DNA of 64,000 nt from Burkholderiales bacterium (GTDB lineage Bacteria; Pseudomonadota; Gammaproteobacteria; Burkholderiales; JAEUOS01). Under the pieces are notes generated by a model. It was not told the origin of the DNA and ran no database searches. It was given only the letters and a program-made list of their open reading frames with translations. A program made the position numbers and the translations under genes. Location of the stretch: contig CANJDH010000005.1 in NCBI GenBank assembly GCA_947473125.1, positions 27,001 to 91,000 of the forward strand. Reading direction: 5' to 3'. Position 1 is the stretch's first letter. Every line of letters begins with the position of its first letter. Below are positions 34,457 to 45,540 of the stretch, one piece after another.

Positions 34457-35446
34457 ATGATGAAAGCGCCCGTCCGCCTCCTCGCCATCGCCGCGCTCTG
34501 CCTCGGGGCGGGCATCGTGCTGTGCAACCCCGCCGCAGCGCAGCCTTACCCGAACAAGCCGATCCGCATCGTCGTGCCCTACCCGGCCGGCGGCGGCATC
34601 GACATCCTGTCGCGCGTGATCGGCCAGCGCCTGTCGCAGCGTTTCAACCAGTCGGTGGTGGTGGAAAACAAGCCGGGCGCCGGCACCATCGTCGCGGCCG
34701 AAGCGGTGGCACGCGCCGCCGCCGACGGCTACACCCTGCTGATCACGACCGACGCGACCATGAGCGTCAACCCGTACCTGTACGCGAAGCTGCCCTACGA
34801 TCCGGTAAAGGATTTCGCGCCGGTCACGCAACTGGTGTTCCTCAACCAGTTGCTGGTGGCCAATGCGGCGCTGCCTGCGGGCAACCTGAAAGAGCTGGTG
34901 GCCTACGCCAAGGCCAACCCGGGCAAGCTCAACTACGCCTCCTACGGCATCGGCAGCCAGCCGCACCTGGCGATGGAAATTTTCAAGAATCAGGCGGGCG
35001 TCGACATCGTGCACGTGCCCTACAAGGGGATCCCGCAGGCGGTACCGGCGGCGATCGCCGGTGAAGTGCAACTGACGTTCTCGGGCGCCGCCTCGACGCA
35101 GGCCCACATCAAGGCGGGACGCCTCAAAGCCCTGGCGATCGGCGGTAGCGCACGGCTGGCGTTGCTGCCGGAGGTGCCCACCTTCGCCGAATCGGGATTT
35201 CCCGACGTACCGGCCAATGCCTGGTTCGGTTTGTTCGCGCCCGCGGGCACCCCGCGCGAGGTGATCACGCTATTGCATGCCGAAGTGACGCGCCTGTTCA
35301 AGGATCCGGAGTTTGTACAAAAGGAAGTCGCCGCCAAGGGCTACGAGCTGGTCGCCGGCACGCCGGAGGCGTTTGTCGCGTTCCTTGTGGGCGATGCAAA
35401 GCGCAACGCCCAGGCGGTGCGCATTTCCGGGGCACGCGCCGAATAG
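34457..35446 (+). CDS. Bug/TctC-family periplasmic substrate-binding protein
   Basis: 329 aa. Signal peptide about 1-28 (ending AAAQ), then PYPNKPIRIVVPYPAGGGIDILSRVIGQRL, VENKPGAGTIV and GYTLLITTDAT. Same family as the genes at 253 and 40810. Following RidA by 4 bp and under the same palindromic operator, it probably captures the aromatic acid that feeds the salicylyl-CoA/aminobenzoyl-CoA route. Confidence 0.9.
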   Translation: MMKAPVRLLAIAALCLGAGIVLCNPAAAQPYPNKPIRIVVPYPAGGGIDILSRVIGQRLSQRFNQSVVVENKPGAGTIVAAEAVARAAADGYTLLITTDATMSVNPYLYAKLPYDPVKDFAPVTQLVFLNQLLVANAALPAGNLKELVAYAKANPGKLNYASYGIGSQPHLAMEIFKNQAGVDIVHVPYKGIPQAVPAAIAGEVQLTFSGAASTQAHIKAGRLKALAIGGSARLALLPEVPTFAESGFPDVPANAWFGLFAPAGTPREVITLLHAEVTRLFKDPEFVQKEVAAKGYELVAGTPEAFVAFLVGDAKRNAQAVRISGARAE

Positions 35447-35543
35447 GCCAGGCTCGCCCGCCCCCAGGCGACCAGGGCTGGTTCGCCGCAGGCCCCGAAT
35501 ATAATCTTTCCCTCCCTCGCCATTCCCCTTTCACGAGCCAACC

Positions 35544-36737
35544 ATGCCGTCGCACAAAACTGAAAAAGCCCAATTCCACTGGGACGACCCGCTGCTGCTG
35601 AACGACCAGCTCACCGAAGACGAGCGCATGGTGCGTGAGGCCGCCTATGAATACTGCCAGTCGAAACTCGCGCCGCGCATCCTCGAATCGTTCCGCCACG
35701 AAACCACCGACCCGGAAATCTTCCGCGAAATGGGCGCCATCGGCCTGCTCGGCCCGACCATCCCCGAACAGTACGGCGGCCCGGCCCTCAACTACGTCTG
35801 CTACGGGCTGATCGCGCGCGAAGTCGAGCGGGTTGACTCCGGCTATCGCTCGATGATGAGCGTGCAGTCGTCGCTGGTGATGGTGCCGATCAACGATTTC
35901 GGCTCGGAAGCGCAAAAAAAGAAATACCTTCCAAAGCTAGCCACGGGCGAATGGATCGGCTGCTTCGGCCTCACCGAACCAAACCACGGTTCCGACCCGG
36001 GCTCGATGATCACGCGCGCCAAGTCGGTGGACGGCGGCTTCCTGGTGTCAGGGGCCAAGATGTGGATTTCCAACTCGCCGATTGCCGACGTGTTCGTGGT
36101 GTGGGCCAAGAACGATGCCGGCCGGATCCGCGGCTACATCCTCGAAAAAGGCATGAAGGGCCTCTCCGCCCCGAAAATCGAAGGCAAGTTCGGCCTGCGC
36201 GCCTCGATTACCGGCGAGATCGTGATGGACGAGGTGTTCGTCCCCGCCGAAAATGAACTGCCCAACGTCGAAGGCCTGAAGGGCCCGTTTACCTGCCTCA
36301 ACTCGGCGCGCTACGGCATCGCCTGGGGCGCGCTCGGCGCGGCGGAAGATTGCTGGCATCGCGCGCGCCAATACGTGCTTGACCGCAAGCAGTTCGGCCG
36401 CCCGCTCGCTGCCAATCAATTGATCCAGAAAAAGCTTGCCGACATGCAGACCGAGATCACCCTGGGCCTGCAGGGTTGCCTGCGCCTCGGGCGCATGAAG
36501 GATGACGGCACCGATTCAGTCGAGATCACCTCGATCATGAAGCGCAATTCCTGCGGCAAATCGCTCGACGTGGCGCGCCTGGCGCGCGACATGCTCGGCG
36601 GCAACGGCATCTCCGACGAGTACGGCATCATCCGCCACATGGTGAACCTCGAAGTGGTCAACACCTACGAAGGTACGCATGACATCCACGCCCTGATCCT
36701 CGGGCGCGCGCAGACCGGGATTCAGGCCTTCCAGTAG
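35544..36737 (+). CDS. gcdH: Glutaryl-CoA dehydrogenase
   Basis: 397 aa. Oxidises and decarboxylates glutaryl-CoA to crotonyl-CoA (flavoprotein), the collecting point of lysine and many aromatic-CoA pathways. Seen: [53 protein letters not shown] (the substrate-specific region), [22 protein letters not shown] and the catalytic glutamate in [19 protein letters not shown]. 97 bp after the Bug gene, so it may be transcribed with the RidA-Bug unit. Confidence 0.93.
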   Translation: MPSHKTEKAQFHWDDPLLLNDQLTEDERMVREAAYEYCQSKLAPRILESFRHETTDPEIFREMGAIGLLGPTIPEQYGGPALNYVCYGLIAREVERVDSGYRSMMSVQSSLVMVPINDFGSEAQKKKYLPKLATGEWIGCFGLTEPNHGSDPGSMITRAKSVDGGFLVSGAKMWISNSPIADVFVVWAKNDAGRIRGYILEKGMKGLSAPKIEGKFGLRASITGEIVMDEVFVPAENELPNVEGLKGPFTCLNSARYGIAWGALGAAEDCWHRARQYVLDRKQFGRPLAANQLIQKKLADMQTEITLGLQGCLRLGRMKDDGTDSVEITSIMKRNSCGKSLDVARLARDMLGGNGISDEYGIIRHMVNLEVVNTYEGTHDIHALILGRAQTGIQAFQ

Positions 36738-36748
36738 CCGGGCGCCGG

Positions 36749-36780
36749 CCCGAAACCCTTGGTGGGAGCCACTTTCGGGC
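36749..36780 (+). repeat. REP-like dispersed repeat, copy 5 (best conserved)
   Basis: GCCCGAAACCCTTGGTGGGA then GCCACTTTCGGGC. The ends GCCCGAAA and TTTCGGGC are perfectly complementary, so a hairpin with the core in the loop can form. It lies just after the gcdH stop in the 294-bp gap before oxc. The rest of that gap shows no gene. Confidence 0.75.
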
Positions 36781-37031
36781 AATCGACTTGACGCAAGTCA
36801 AGCCGCGCACGGCATGCTGCCCGGATGTGCCGCGCAACGCTGAAATACGCCGCTGGCCCCCGGCCAACGTGAGATATGTCAAGGAAATGCCATTTCAGGG
36901 GGCGCAAAATCCGCGCTCGCCAACGGAACCTGTTATGCATTGCCATTGGCATAGATAGAGTGTGCATGACGCATTTTTGCCGTCACGCAAACAGCCCCCC
37001 TGGATTGGCCTGAACGGAGAGACTTCTCACC

Positions 37032-38759
37032 ATGAGTAACGACACCCAGACCCCAGCAGCAGCATCGACCGACGGTTTTCACCTGGTGATCGATGCGCTC
37101 AAGCTGAACGGCATCAACACAATCTATGGCCTGCCCGGCATTCCCATCACCGACCTGACGCGCAAGGCGCAGGCCGAGGGCTTGCGCGTGATTTCGTTCC
37201 GCCATGAGCAAAACGCCGGCAATGCGGCCGCGATCGCCGGCTTCATCACCCAGAAGCCGGGCGTGTGCCTGACGGTGTCGGCACCCGGCTTCCTCAACGG
37301 CCTGACGGCGCTGGCCAATGCCACCACCAACTGCTTTCCGATGATCCTGATCAGCGGCTCGTCGGAGCGCGAGATCGTCGACCTGCAGCAGGGCGACTAT
37401 GAAGAGATGGACCAGCTTGCGATCGCCAAACCCTTGTGCAAGGCGGCATTCCGCGTGCTGCACGCCGACGACATCGGCGTCGGCATCGCGCGCGCGATCC
37501 GCTCGGCGGTCTCGGGCCGCCCCGGCGGCGTCTATCTCGACCTGCCCGCCAAACTGTTCTCGCAATCGATGGACGCAGCCGCCGGCAAAGCATCGCTGAT
37601 CAAGGTGGTCGATGCCGCGCCGCGCCAACTGCCGGCGCCGGATTCGGTGCAGCGCGCGCTCGACCTGATCAAGGGCGCGAAGCGCCCGCTGATTCTGCTC
37701 GGCAAAGGTGCCGCCTACGCCCAGGCCGATGCCGACATTCGCGCCCTGGTCGAAAAAACCGGCATTCCCTACCTGCCGATGTCGATGGCCAAGGGCCTGT
37801 TGCCCGATACCCACGAGCAGTCGGCCGCCGCCGCGCGCTCGTATGTGCTGCCTGCCGCCGATGTGGTGGTGTTGATCGGCGCGCGCCTCAACTGGCTGCT
37901 GTCGCACGGCAAGGGCAAGACCTGGGGCGGCAAGGACGCCAAGACCTGGGGCGGCCAGAAGTTCGTGCAGATCGACATTTCGCCGACCGAGGCCGACAGC
38001 AACGTGGCGATCGACGCGCCGCTGGTGGGCGACATCGGCTCGTGCGTGTCGGCATTGCTTGCCGGCATCGGTTCGGGCTGGACCAAGCCCTCGGCCGAGT
38101 GGCTCGGTGCGATTGCCGAGCGCAAGAACAAAAACCTCGCGAAAATGGCCGAGACCCTGGCCAAAGACCCGGCACCGATGAATTTCCACAGCGCCCTCAA
38201 CGTGGTGCGCGACATCATCAAGGCCAATCCGGATGCCATGCTCGTCAACGAAGGCGCCAACGCGCTCGACTTCACGCGCAGCATCGTCGACATGTACAAA
38301 CCGCGCAAGCGCCTCGACGTGGGCACCTGGGGCATCATGGGCATCGGCATGGGTTTTGCCGTTGCCGCCGCGGTCGAAACCGGCCACCCGGTGATCGCCA
38401 TCGAGGGTGACAGCGCCTTCGGCTTCTCGGGCATGGAAGTCGAGACCATCTGCCGCTACAACCTGCCGGTGTGCGTGGTGATCATGAACAACAACGGCGT
38501 CTACAAGGGCACCGATGTCAACCCGCGCGGCGGCGATGTCGCCCCGACGGTGTTCGTCAAGGGTGCGCGCTACGACATGCTGATGCAGGCCTTCGGCGGG
38601 GTCGGCGTCAATGCCGCCACGCCGGCCGAGCTGCGCCGCGCCATGGAAGAAGCGATCAAGTCGCGCAAACCGACCCTGATCAACGCCGTGATCGACGAAA
38701 CCGCCGGCACCGAAAGCGGCCGCATCACCAGCCTCAACCCGACCGCCGGCAAGAAGTGA
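37032..38759 (+). CDS. oxc: Oxalyl-CoA decarboxylase
   Basis: 575 aa ThDP enzyme that turns oxalyl-CoA into formyl-CoA and CO2. Seen: [37 protein letters not shown] (cofactor-activating Glu), [24 protein letters not shown], and the ThDP/Mg motif [32 protein letters not shown]. Upstream GGAGAG site before the ATG. Paired with frc 80 bp downstream: together they run the oxalate cycle, usable for energy or detoxification. Confidence 0.95.
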   Translation: MSNDTQTPAAASTDGFHLVIDALKLNGINTIYGLPGIPITDLTRKAQAEGLRVISFRHEQNAGNAAAIAGFITQKPGVCLTVSAPGFLNGLTALANATTNCFPMILISGSSEREIVDLQQGDYEEMDQLAIAKPLCKAAFRVLHADDIGVGIARAIRSAVSGRPGGVYLDLPAKLFSQSMDAAAGKASLIKVVDAAPRQLPAPDSVQRALDLIKGAKRPLILLGKGAAYAQADADIRALVEKTGIPYLPMSMAKGLLPDTHEQSAAAARSYVLPAADVVVLIGARLNWLLSHGKGKTWGGKDAKTWGGQKFVQIDISPTEADSNVAIDAPLVGDIGSCVSALLAGIGSGWTKPSAEWLGAIAERKNKNLAKMAETLAKDPAPMNFHSALNVVRDIIKANPDAMLVNEGANALDFTRSIVDMYKPRKRLDVGTWGIMGIGMGFAVAAAVETGHPVIAIEGDSAFGFSGMEVETICRYNLPVCVVIMNNNGVYKGTDVNPRGGDVAPTVFVKGARYDMLMQAFGGVGVNAATPAELRRAMEEAIKSRKPTLINAVIDETAGTESGRITSLNPTAGKK

Positions 38760-38839
38760 TTTGCACGGTTTTTTATTCGCACCACCCCGGAAACAACCCG
38801 CGCGCTTCGCGCATTGAACGACAAGGAGCTTAGAACAGC

Positions 38840-40108
38840 ATGGACAAACCCCTCCAGGGCATCAAGATCATCGACTTCACTCACGTGCAGGCCGGCCCGG
38901 CTTGCACCCAGATGCTGGCCTGGTTCGGCGCCGACGTGATCAAGGTCGAGCGTCCCGGTTCCGGCGACGTGACCCGCAGCCAGCTGCGCGACGTTCCCGG
39001 CGCGGACGCGCTGTACTTCACCATGCTCAACAGCAACAAGCGCTCGCTGACCCTCGACACCAAGAAGCCCGAGGGCAAGGCCGTGCTCGAGAAGATGATC
39101 AAGGAGTCCGACGTCATGGTCGAGAACTTCGGCCCCGGCGCGCTCGACCGCATGGGCTTCACCTGGGAGCACATCCAGTCGCTCAACCCCGGCATGATCT
39201 TAGCCTCGGTCAAGGGCTTCTCCGATGGCCACCACTATGAAGATCTGAAGGTCTACGAAAACGTGGCGCAGTGCGCCGGCGGTGCGGCTTCGACCACCGG
39301 CTACTGGAAAGGCGAAAACGCCGGCCCGACCATTTCGTCCGCTGCGCTGGGCGACTCGAATACCGGCATGCACCTGGCCATCGGCATCCTGACCGCCTAC
39401 ATCGGCCGCCAGAAGACCGGCAAGGGCCAGAAGGTTGCCGTATCGATGCAGGACGCCGTGCTCAACCTGTGCCGCGTCAAGATGCGCGACCAGCTGCGCC
39501 TCGACAAGATCGGCTACCTCGAAGAGTACCCGCAGTACCCGCACGAAATGGAAGCCTTCGCCGACAAAGTGGTGCCGCGCGGCGCCAACGCCGGTGGCGG
39601 CGGCCAGCCCGGCTGGATCCTGAAATGCAAGGGCTGGGAGAAGGATCCCAACGCCTACATCTATTTCACCATCCAGGGCCACGCCTGGGGTCCGATTTGC
39701 GACGCCCTCGGCAAACCCGAGTGGAAGGACGACCCGGCCTACAACACGCCGGCCGGCCGCCAGCCGCACATCATGGACATTTTCGGCACCATCGAAAAAT
39801 TCATCGCCGACAAGACCAAGTTCGAAGCGGTCGACATTTTCCGCAAGTTCGACATCCCTTGCGCACCGGTGCTGTCGATGAAGGAATTGCTGCACGACAA
39901 ATCGCTGCGCGCCAGCGGCTCCATCGTCGAAGTGCCGCACAAGGTGCGCGGCAGCTATTTCACCGTGGGCAGCCCGATCAAGTTCTCGGGCATGAAGCCG
40001 GAAGTGACGGCGTCGCCGCTGCTCGGCGAGCACACCGACGACGTGCTGGCCGAGCTTGGCTACAGCAAGGACCAGATCGCCGCGATGCACGCCGCCAAGG
40101 CAGTCTGA
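38840..40108 (+). CDS. frc: Formyl-CoA transferase
   Basis: 422 aa class III CoA transferase. [46 protein letters not shown] and the later [24 protein letters not shown] are characteristic; the catalytic aspartate region is [15 protein letters not shown]. Moves CoA from formyl-CoA to oxalate, regenerating oxalyl-CoA for Oxc. Length and motifs agree with Oxalobacter/Cupriavidus-like Frc. AAGGAG before the ATG. Followed by a strong terminator. Confidence 0.94.
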   Translation: MDKPLQGIKIIDFTHVQAGPACTQMLAWFGADVIKVERPGSGDVTRSQLRDVPGADALYFTMLNSNKRSLTLDTKKPEGKAVLEKMIKESDVMVENFGPGALDRMGFTWEHIQSLNPGMILASVKGFSDGHHYEDLKVYENVAQCAGGAASTTGYWKGENAGPTISSAALGDSNTGMHLAIGILTAYIGRQKTGKGQKVAVSMQDAVLNLCRVKMRDQLRLDKIGYLEEYPQYPHEMEAFADKVVPRGANAGGGGQPGWILKCKGWEKDPNAYIYFTIQGHAWGPICDALGKPEWKDDPAYNTPAGRQPHIMDIFGTIEKFIADKTKFEAVDIFRKFDIPCAPVLSMKELLHDKSLRASGSIVEVPHKVRGSYFTVGSPIKFSGMKPEVTASPLLGEHTDDVLAELGYSKDQIAAMHAAKAV

Positions 40109-40167
40109 TGTTGGCCGGACGGGCGGGAGCGATGCTTGTACTCCGGCCCTTCCGGTGCAAGACAGTC

Positions 40168-40197
40168 AAACGGCACCCCGAGGGGTGCCGTTTTTTT
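40168..40197 (+). terminator. Intrinsic terminator after oxc-frc
   Basis: CGGCACCCC (40171-40179) and GGGGTGCCG (40182-40190) form a GC-rich stem followed by seven T (40191-40197). Confidence 0.92.
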
Positions 40198-40241
40198 GGC
40201 ATGGCCAGCCTGATGCATGCCCGCAAAAAAGGGAGAACACC

Positions 40242-40685
40242 ATGACAGCCGCAATCGACTACGCAGCCCTGGTCGGTGCCGTCGGCGATGCAGTCGTCGT
40301 CTGCGACGCCGCCGGCGCCATCATCGTCTGGAACCCCGCAGCGGAGCGCATGTTCGGCTACGCGCAAGCCGAAGCGCTCGGCCAGTCGCTCGACCTGATC
40401 ATCCCCGAGCGGCTGCGCAAGCGCCACTGGGACGGCTATCAAAAGACCATGGACACCGGCATCACGCGCTACGGCAATGATGTGCTGCGCGTCCCCGCGA
40501 TCAACAAGGCCGGCGCTGCGCTGTCGATCTCGTTCACCGTCGGCATGCTGCACGCCACCGACGGCAAGGTCGCGGCGATTGCCTCGGTGATACGCGACGA
40601 GACTGCCAAGTTCAACGAGGAACGCGCCCTCAAGAAACGACTCGCCGAACTGGAAACGCAGCTTGGCGGGCAGGCTTCGGCCTGA
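40242..40685 (+). CDS. Single-PAS-domain protein
   Basis: 147 aa. One PAS fold (about 10-125): VGDAVVVCDAAGAIIVWNPAAERMFGYAQAEALGQSLDLIIPERLRKRHWDGY, then VPAINKAGAALSISFTVGML, and a C-terminal coiled-coil stretch (FNEERALKKRLAELETQLG). No kinase, cyclase or HTH part, so it acts as a free sensor or partner. The ATG at 40242 has GGGAG upstream. It follows the oxalate terminator by 45 bp, so it has its own promoter or read-through expression. Ligand unknown. Confidence 0.82.
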   Translation: MTAAIDYAALVGAVGDAVVVCDAAGAIIVWNPAAERMFGYAQAEALGQSLDLIIPERLRKRHWDGYQKTMDTGITRYGNDVLRVPAINKAGAALSISFTVGMLHATDGKVAAIASVIRDETAKFNEERALKKRLAELETQLGGQASA

Positions 40686-40809
40686 CGGGAACGACAGGCA
40701 CAACAAACACGACAGAAAAACCATGTCCCGGCGAAAGTATCGCGCCCCCTGACAAACCCCAGGCCAGCAACGGCTCCGGGAGCGGGGTTGGCGACGCCCG
40801 CCCCGCCGG

Positions 40810-41841
40810 CTACTCGACCTTCAGCCCGGCCCTGCGCGTCAGCGCCTCCCAGGCCGCGCCGTCGGATTCGAAATAGCGCTTCGCCTCGGCCGGGCTGGCA
40901 AACACTTGCACCGTCGCCCCATCGGCATCGAGCCGCTTCTGAAACGCGTCCGAGCGCAGCACCCGGTTCATTTCCTGGTGCAACTGTGCCACCAGCGCGT
41001 CCGGGGCGCCGGCTGGCGCCAGCATGAACACATAACCATTGAGTTGCGGATAATCCGGAATTTGCTCCATGGCCGTAGGCACTTGCGGCAACACTTTGTT
41101 GCGCTGCGGTCCGGCAAAGGCGAGCGCCTTGAGTCGTCCCTGCTTTATCAGCGGCGCGGCGCTTTGCACCGTCATCACCACCATGTCGATATGCTTGCCG
41201 CCGAGCGCAGCCAGGAGGTCCGGGCCGCCGCGGTAGGAAATCGGATTGCCTTTGGTTTTTGAGGCCTCTTCCAAAGCCATGCCCAGAAAATGGCCAAGCG
41301 TGCCGTTGCCGCCGAAGCCCCACGACATCTTGCCGGGTTCGGCCCGGGCACGCGCCACATAATCCTTGAGCGAATCGACGTTGCTGTCGGGCGGCACAAC
41401 AAAGGCGTAAGGCATCGACCCGAGGTGCGCCACCGGGACAAAATCCTTGAAGGCATCGTAGCCGCTGTTGCGCACGATCACCGGATTGACATAAAAATTG
41501 ATGCTGGTCACCAGAAGGCTGAGGGTGTCGCCGCTGCTGCTGCTTTTGGCCACCTGGTTGGCCGCGATATTGCCGCCCGCGCCGGGCTTGTTGTCGACGA
41601 TCACCGACGCACCCGAAGACTTTTGCAGGGCCTCGGCCACCGTACGCGCCAGGCCGTCAACGCTGCCCCCCGGGGAAAACGGCACGACCAGCCTGATTTT
41701 CCTGGTCGCCAGCGGTGAAGCCTCTTGTGCAAACCCCCATATCGGCACAAGTAGCGAAGCCGCCAGAAGCAGTCCGCCGGCGCCGTCCCGAACAGTGCGA
41801 AACGACGAGGGCTGGTGCGTTCTGTGGTGGTGGCTGTCCAT
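40810..41841 (-). CDS. Bug/TctC-family periplasmic substrate-binding protein
   Basis: 343 aa. Signal sequence with a longer hydrophilic start ([17 protein letters not shown]) then [20 protein letters not shown]. Mature part: [55 protein letters not shown]. Third such receptor in the window, the most divergent. Divergent from selA (116-bp gap), no membrane partner genes nearby. Confidence 0.88.
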   Translation of the reverse strand: MDSHHHRTHQPSSFRTVRDGAGGLLLAASLLVPIWGFAQEASPLATRKIRLVVPFSPGGSVDGLARTVAEALQKSSGASVIVDNKPGAGGNIAANQVAKSSSSGDTLSLLVTSINFYVNPVIVRNSGYDAFKDFVPVAHLGSMPYAFVVPPDSNVDSLKDYVARARAEPGKMSWGFGGNGTLGHFLGMALEEASKTKGNPISYRGGPDLLAALGGKHIDMVVMTVQSAAPLIKQGRLKALAFAGPQRNKVLPQVPTAMEQIPDYPQLNGYVFMLAPAGAPDALVAQLHQEMNRVLRSDAFQKRLDADGATVQVFASPAEAKRYFESDGAAWEALTRRAGLKVE

Positions 41842-41957
41842 GTCGCTTTTCTCGGTGTCTGGCCAAGTGAATTTGCGAGCATAGCCGAATATCCGGGAGC
41901 CTCAATGACTTCAGCTACCATTGCCCGGCACGCCAAAGCTCTCACGCCACCCCTGCC

Positions 41958-43382
41958 ATGCCAACCCCCGCCCCTACAGCATCGATCCGCTTCCCGTCGG
42001 TGGACCGCGTGGCAAACCATACGCGCGCCCTGGCGCTTGCGAAAACCTTCGGCCGGCCAGCGGTGATCGAGGCCATCCGTGACGAACTCGACGAACGTCG
42101 CACCAGACTTGTCGGCGGGTTCGACGGAACCGCGCCGGCGAGTGCCGATGAGGCGCAGGTGATCGACGGCGCACAGACCCGCATCGAGCGGCTGTTCCAG
42201 CCCGGCCTGCGCCCGGTATTCAACATGACCGGCACCGTGCTGCACACCAATCTGGGGCGTGCACCGATGCCGCAGGAGGCAATCGACGCGATCGCGGCCG
42301 TGGCGACCGGTGCCAGCAATCTCGAGTTCGATTTGGCCGCCGGCGTGCGTGGCGACCGTGACGACCATGTCGAGAACCTGATCACGCGCTTGACCGGCGC
42401 CGAGGCGGCCACTGTGGTCAACAACAATGCCGCCGCCGTGTTGCTGGTGCTCAATGCGCTGGCGCTCAAGCGCGAAGTGCCGGTATCGCGCGGTGAGCTG
42501 ATCGAGATTGGCGGCTCGTTCCGCCTGCCCGACATCATGGCGCGCGCCGGCTGCAAGCTGTGCGAGGTCGGCACCACCAATCGTACCCACCTGGCCGACT
42601 TTGCCGCAGCGATCAATCCCAGGACGGCGCTGGTGATGAAGGCGCACACCAGCAACTTCATTGTGCAGGGCTTTACCGCCACCGCACCCGAGCGAGCGCT
42701 CGCTGCACTGTGCCGCGAGCGCGGCGTGCCGTTTGTGAATGACCTTGGCTGCGGCTCTCTGATCGATCTGGCGGCGTACGGCCTGCCGCAGGAGCCCACC
42801 GTGCGCAGCGCCATCGACAACGGCGCCGACATCGTCACCTTCAGCGGCGACAAGCTGCTCGGCGGGCCGCAGGCAGGCATCATCGCCGGGCGCGCCGACC
42901 TGATTGCCAAAATAAAGCGCAGCCCCCTGAAACGCGCATTGCGGGTCGACAAAATGACCATGGCAGCGCTGTCGGCCGTGCTGCGACTGTATCTTGACCC
43001 GGAACGCTTGTGCGCGCGCCTGCCGACGCTGCGTTTGCTGACGCGATCGGTCGACTCGATTCGCGCCTGCGCCGCACGAGTACAGCCGGTGCTCGCTGCG
43101 AGCCTCGCCGGTTGGGCAACGATTGCACCGATCAACTGCGCGAGCGAAATCGGCTCGGGCTCGCAACCACTGGAGAAATTGCCCAGCGCAGGATTGAGCA
43201 TCAATCCGCTGGCGGCACGCGGCCGCGGCACTGCCTTGAAGCGCCTCTCCAGCGCAATGCGCGCCTTGCCGGTGCCGGTCATCGGGCGCATCGAAAACGA
43301 CCTGATGGTGCTCGATTTTCGCTGTGTCGAAGATGCCGATGCGCTGATCGCGCAGCTCGCGCACCTGTCGGTGCCGCAGTAA
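41958..43382 (+). CDS. selA: L-seryl-tRNA(Sec) selenium transferase
   Basis: 474 aa PLP enzyme that converts Ser-tRNA(Sec) to Sec-tRNA(Sec) using selenophosphate. Family landmarks: IRFPSVDRV at the start, [59 protein letters not shown], and the PLP-lysine loop [18 protein letters not shown]. First gene of the selA-selB-tRNA(Sec) unit; selB starts 13 bp later. No selD is visible in the window. Confidence 0.96.
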   Translation: MPTPAPTASIRFPSVDRVANHTRALALAKTFGRPAVIEAIRDELDERRTRLVGGFDGTAPASADEAQVIDGAQTRIERLFQPGLRPVFNMTGTVLHTNLGRAPMPQEAIDAIAAVATGASNLEFDLAAGVRGDRDDHVENLITRLTGAEAATVVNNNAAAVLLVLNALALKREVPVSRGELIEIGGSFRLPDIMARAGCKLCEVGTTNRTHLADFAAAINPRTALVMKAHTSNFIVQGFTATAPERALAALCRERGVPFVNDLGCGSLIDLAAYGLPQEPTVRSAIDNGADIVTFSGDKLLGGPQAGIIAGRADLIAKIKRSPLKRALRVDKMTMAALSAVLRLYLDPERLCARLPTLRLLTRSVDSIRACAARVQPVLAASLAGWATIAPINCASEIGSGSQPLEKLPSAGLSINPLAARGRGTALKRLSSAMRALPVPVIGRIENDLMVLDFRCVEDADALIAQLAHLSVPQ

Positions 43383-43395
43383 TCCACACCCGCGC

Positions 43396-45324
43396 ATGAT
43401 CATTGCCACTGCAGGGCACGTCGACCACGGCAAAACCTCGCTGGTCAAGGCACTGACGGGTGTAGACGCTGATCGCCTCCCCGAGGAGAAGCGCCGCGGC
43501 ATGACCATTGACCTGGGATTTGCCTATGCGACGGGCAACGCCGCGCAGGCCATGGGCTTTGTCGATGTGCCCGGGCACGAACGCTTCGTGCACAACATGC
43601 TGGCCGGCGTGGCCGGCATCGACTGCGCGCTGCTGGTGATCGCTGCCGACGACGGCCCGATGCCGCAAACGCGCGAGCATCTGTCAATTCTCGACCTGCT
43701 AGGCGTCAACGTGGGTGCGGTAGCCCTTACCAAGATTGACGCCGTTGATCCAGGCCGGGTCGATGCAGTGGCGGGAGAGATTGCAGCCCTGCTCGAACTA
43801 ACCTCACTCGCGGGATCACCGGTGTTCCCGCTTTCGTCAATCACCGGCGCAGGTTTGCCCGCATTGCGGGCGCATCTGGCGAGTCTGCAAGCCACGCGCA
43901 CACCTGGCGCCACCGGCATGTTCCGCATGACCGTAGACCGCTCGTTCACGGTCGCGGGTGCCGGCCTGGTGGTCACCGGCACCATCATCGCCGGCGCGGT
44001 CGCGGTTGGGGACGAGGTCAACCTGCTGCTCGCGGGAGTTTCCGCGCGGGTGCGTGGCCTGCACGCGCAAAATCGCGCCGCCCAGCGCGCCGGCGCGGGC
44101 GAGCGCTGCGCCCTCAACCTCGCCGGCCCCGGTATTGCCCACGCCACGATCGTGCGCGGCGACTGGGTTGGTACTGCGAGCGCTGCGCCTGCAGCTACAC
44201 GCATTGACCTGCGGCTGCGTGTGCTCGCCTCTGAAGCGCGCCCTTTCCGGCACTGGACGCCGGTGCATGCTCACATCGGCGCGGCCGATGTCACCGGGCG
44301 CGTGGCCCTGCTCGAAGCCGATGCACTGGCGCCGGGAACATCCGGGCTTGCGCAACTGGTGCTGGATCGCCCGATGGGCGCCTGCCATGGAGATGCCATC
44401 ATCCTTCGTGATCAATCGGCACGACGCACGGTAGGTGGCGGTCGGGTCATCGACGTATTCGCGCCACCGCGGGGCCGTGCCCGCTCCGGACGCATTGCGT
44501 ATCTGAAGGCGATAGAGCACGATGACCCCGCGCAAGCGCTCGGTGCGGCGCTGGCGGTGTCGCCCAACGGCCTGAACCTGTCACGCTTTGCGGCCTGCCG
44601 CAATCTCACTTCGGCAGAGTTCGACGCTCTCGCCGCAACCGGCGAACTGCTGCGCCCCGCACCCGACCACGGCTTCCTGCCAGTCCATTGGCAGGCAGCA
44701 CAACTGGCTGCGTTGAATGCGCTCAAGGCCTGGCACGCGCGCTCGCCCAATACGCCGGGCGTGCCCGAAGATCGATTGCTCGAAGGCTCATCCATCAAAC
44801 TGACACCGGCCCTGCGAGCCGCTCTGGGAGCCGATCTTGTGGCATCTGCCGCGCTGGTGCGCAGCGGTGCGGCGTTGCGCCTGCCCGACCACAGCAGCGG
44901 CCTGCGTGGCGCGGATCAAACACTGTGGGAGCGCATCAGCAAGGCCTTGCTTGCCGAGGGCGAACGGCCACCGACGGTGGCTGAACTTGCGCTTGCTCTG
45001 AAGTCGCAGGCGCGGCCGGTCAAGGATCTATTGGTGCGCGCCGCACAACTGCAGATGGCCTGGCGGGTATCGGAAGAGCGCTTCGCCCTGCCGAACACAG
45101 TGCAGGTTTGGGCCGCACATGCTGCGGCACTGGCCGGGCCGGAGCGCACGCGACGCTTCAAGGCCACCGACTTCCGAGACCGCGCAGGCGTCGGGCGCAA
45201 TTTGTCGATCGAGATCCTCGAATTCTTCGACCGCGTCAAGTTCACCCGTCGTCTCGGCGACGAGCGTCTGTTGCAGCGGCCGCCGCGCGAGGTGTTTGGA
45301 GACCCAGAGACGGCACCCCTGTAA
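43396..45324 (+). CDS. selB: Selenocysteine-specific elongation factor
   Basis: 642 aa. GTPase: [19 protein letters not shown] (G1 at 7-14), [13 protein letters not shown] (G3), ALTKIDAVD (G4); then two EF-Tu-like beta domains and C-terminal winged helices ([27 protein letters not shown] and [40 protein letters not shown]) that bind the SECIS hairpin of the mRNA. Delivers Sec-tRNA to UGA codons. tRNA(Sec) follows after 14 bp. Confidence 0.96.
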   Translation: MIIATAGHVDHGKTSLVKALTGVDADRLPEEKRRGMTIDLGFAYATGNAAQAMGFVDVPGHERFVHNMLAGVAGIDCALLVIAADDGPMPQTREHLSILDLLGVNVGAVALTKIDAVDPGRVDAVAGEIAALLELTSLAGSPVFPLSSITGAGLPALRAHLASLQATRTPGATGMFRMTVDRSFTVAGAGLVVTGTIIAGAVAVGDEVNLLLAGVSARVRGLHAQNRAAQRAGAGERCALNLAGPGIAHATIVRGDWVGTASAAPAATRIDLRLRVLASEARPFRHWTPVHAHIGAADVTGRVALLEADALAPGTSGLAQLVLDRPMGACHGDAIILRDQSARRTVGGGRVIDVFAPPRGRARSGRIAYLKAIEHDDPAQALGAALAVSPNGLNLSRFAACRNLTSAEFDALAATGELLRPAPDHGFLPVHWQAAQLAALNALKAWHARSPNTPGVPEDRLLEGSSIKLTPALRAALGADLVASAALVRSGAALRLPDHSSGLRGADQTLWERISKALLAEGERPPTVAELALALKSQARPVKDLLVRAAQLQMAWRVSEERFALPNTVQVWAAHAAALAGPERTRRFKATDFRDRAGVGRNLSIEILEFFDRVKFTRRLGDERLLQRPPREVFGDPETAPL

Positions 45325-45338
45325 AATTTGCTGTCCAC

Positions 45339-45433
45339 GGAAGGGAATTGCTCCCGGTGGAGTGCCCGGACTTCAAACCCGGAGAGGGGCGTCAGACGTC
45401 CCTGGTGGGTTCGACTCCCACTCCCTTCCGCCA
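45339..45433 (+). tRNA. selC: tRNA-Sec (anticodon TCA)
   Basis: 95 nt including encoded CCA. 8-bp acceptor arm GGAAGGGA / TCCCTTCC with G73, anticodon stem CCCGG / CCCGG flanking a loop with TCA (ACTTCAAA), a long variable arm GGGGCGT-CAG-ACGTCCC, and T-arm GTGGGTTCGACTCCCAC. The long acceptor and variable arms and TCA anticodon are diagnostic for bacterial selenocysteine tRNA. Probably transcribed with selB. Confidence 0.97.
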
Positions 45434-45476
45434 CCGATCAACACGGCAGATCGTGATTCGGCATTGCCTGCCCATG

Positions 45477-45504
45477 AAAAAGCCGCCCCGAAGGGCGGCT
45501 TTTT
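45477..45504. terminator. Bidirectional terminator between tRNA-Sec and selenoprotein operon
   Basis: AAAAAGCCGCCC (45477-45488) and GGGCGGCTTTTT (45493-45504) are perfectly complementary around CGAA; T-runs on both strands. It closes both the selAB-tRNA unit and the converging selenoprotein operon. Confidence 0.93.
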
Positions 45505-45540
45505 CATTGCGCACAGCGCGGCCACGCGAAATGGATCAAA

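Noticed and set aside
40110..40155. Further copy of the REP-like repeat after frc (GGCCGGA ... TCCGGCC with CGGGAGC inside)
   Set aside because: It forms a hairpin but lacks the TTGGTGGGAGC core; not counted as a family member.
41601..43508. 635-codon frame on the minus strand opposite selA
   Set aside because: Antisense to selA and part of a Bug gene; no conserved motif and no ribosome-binding site.
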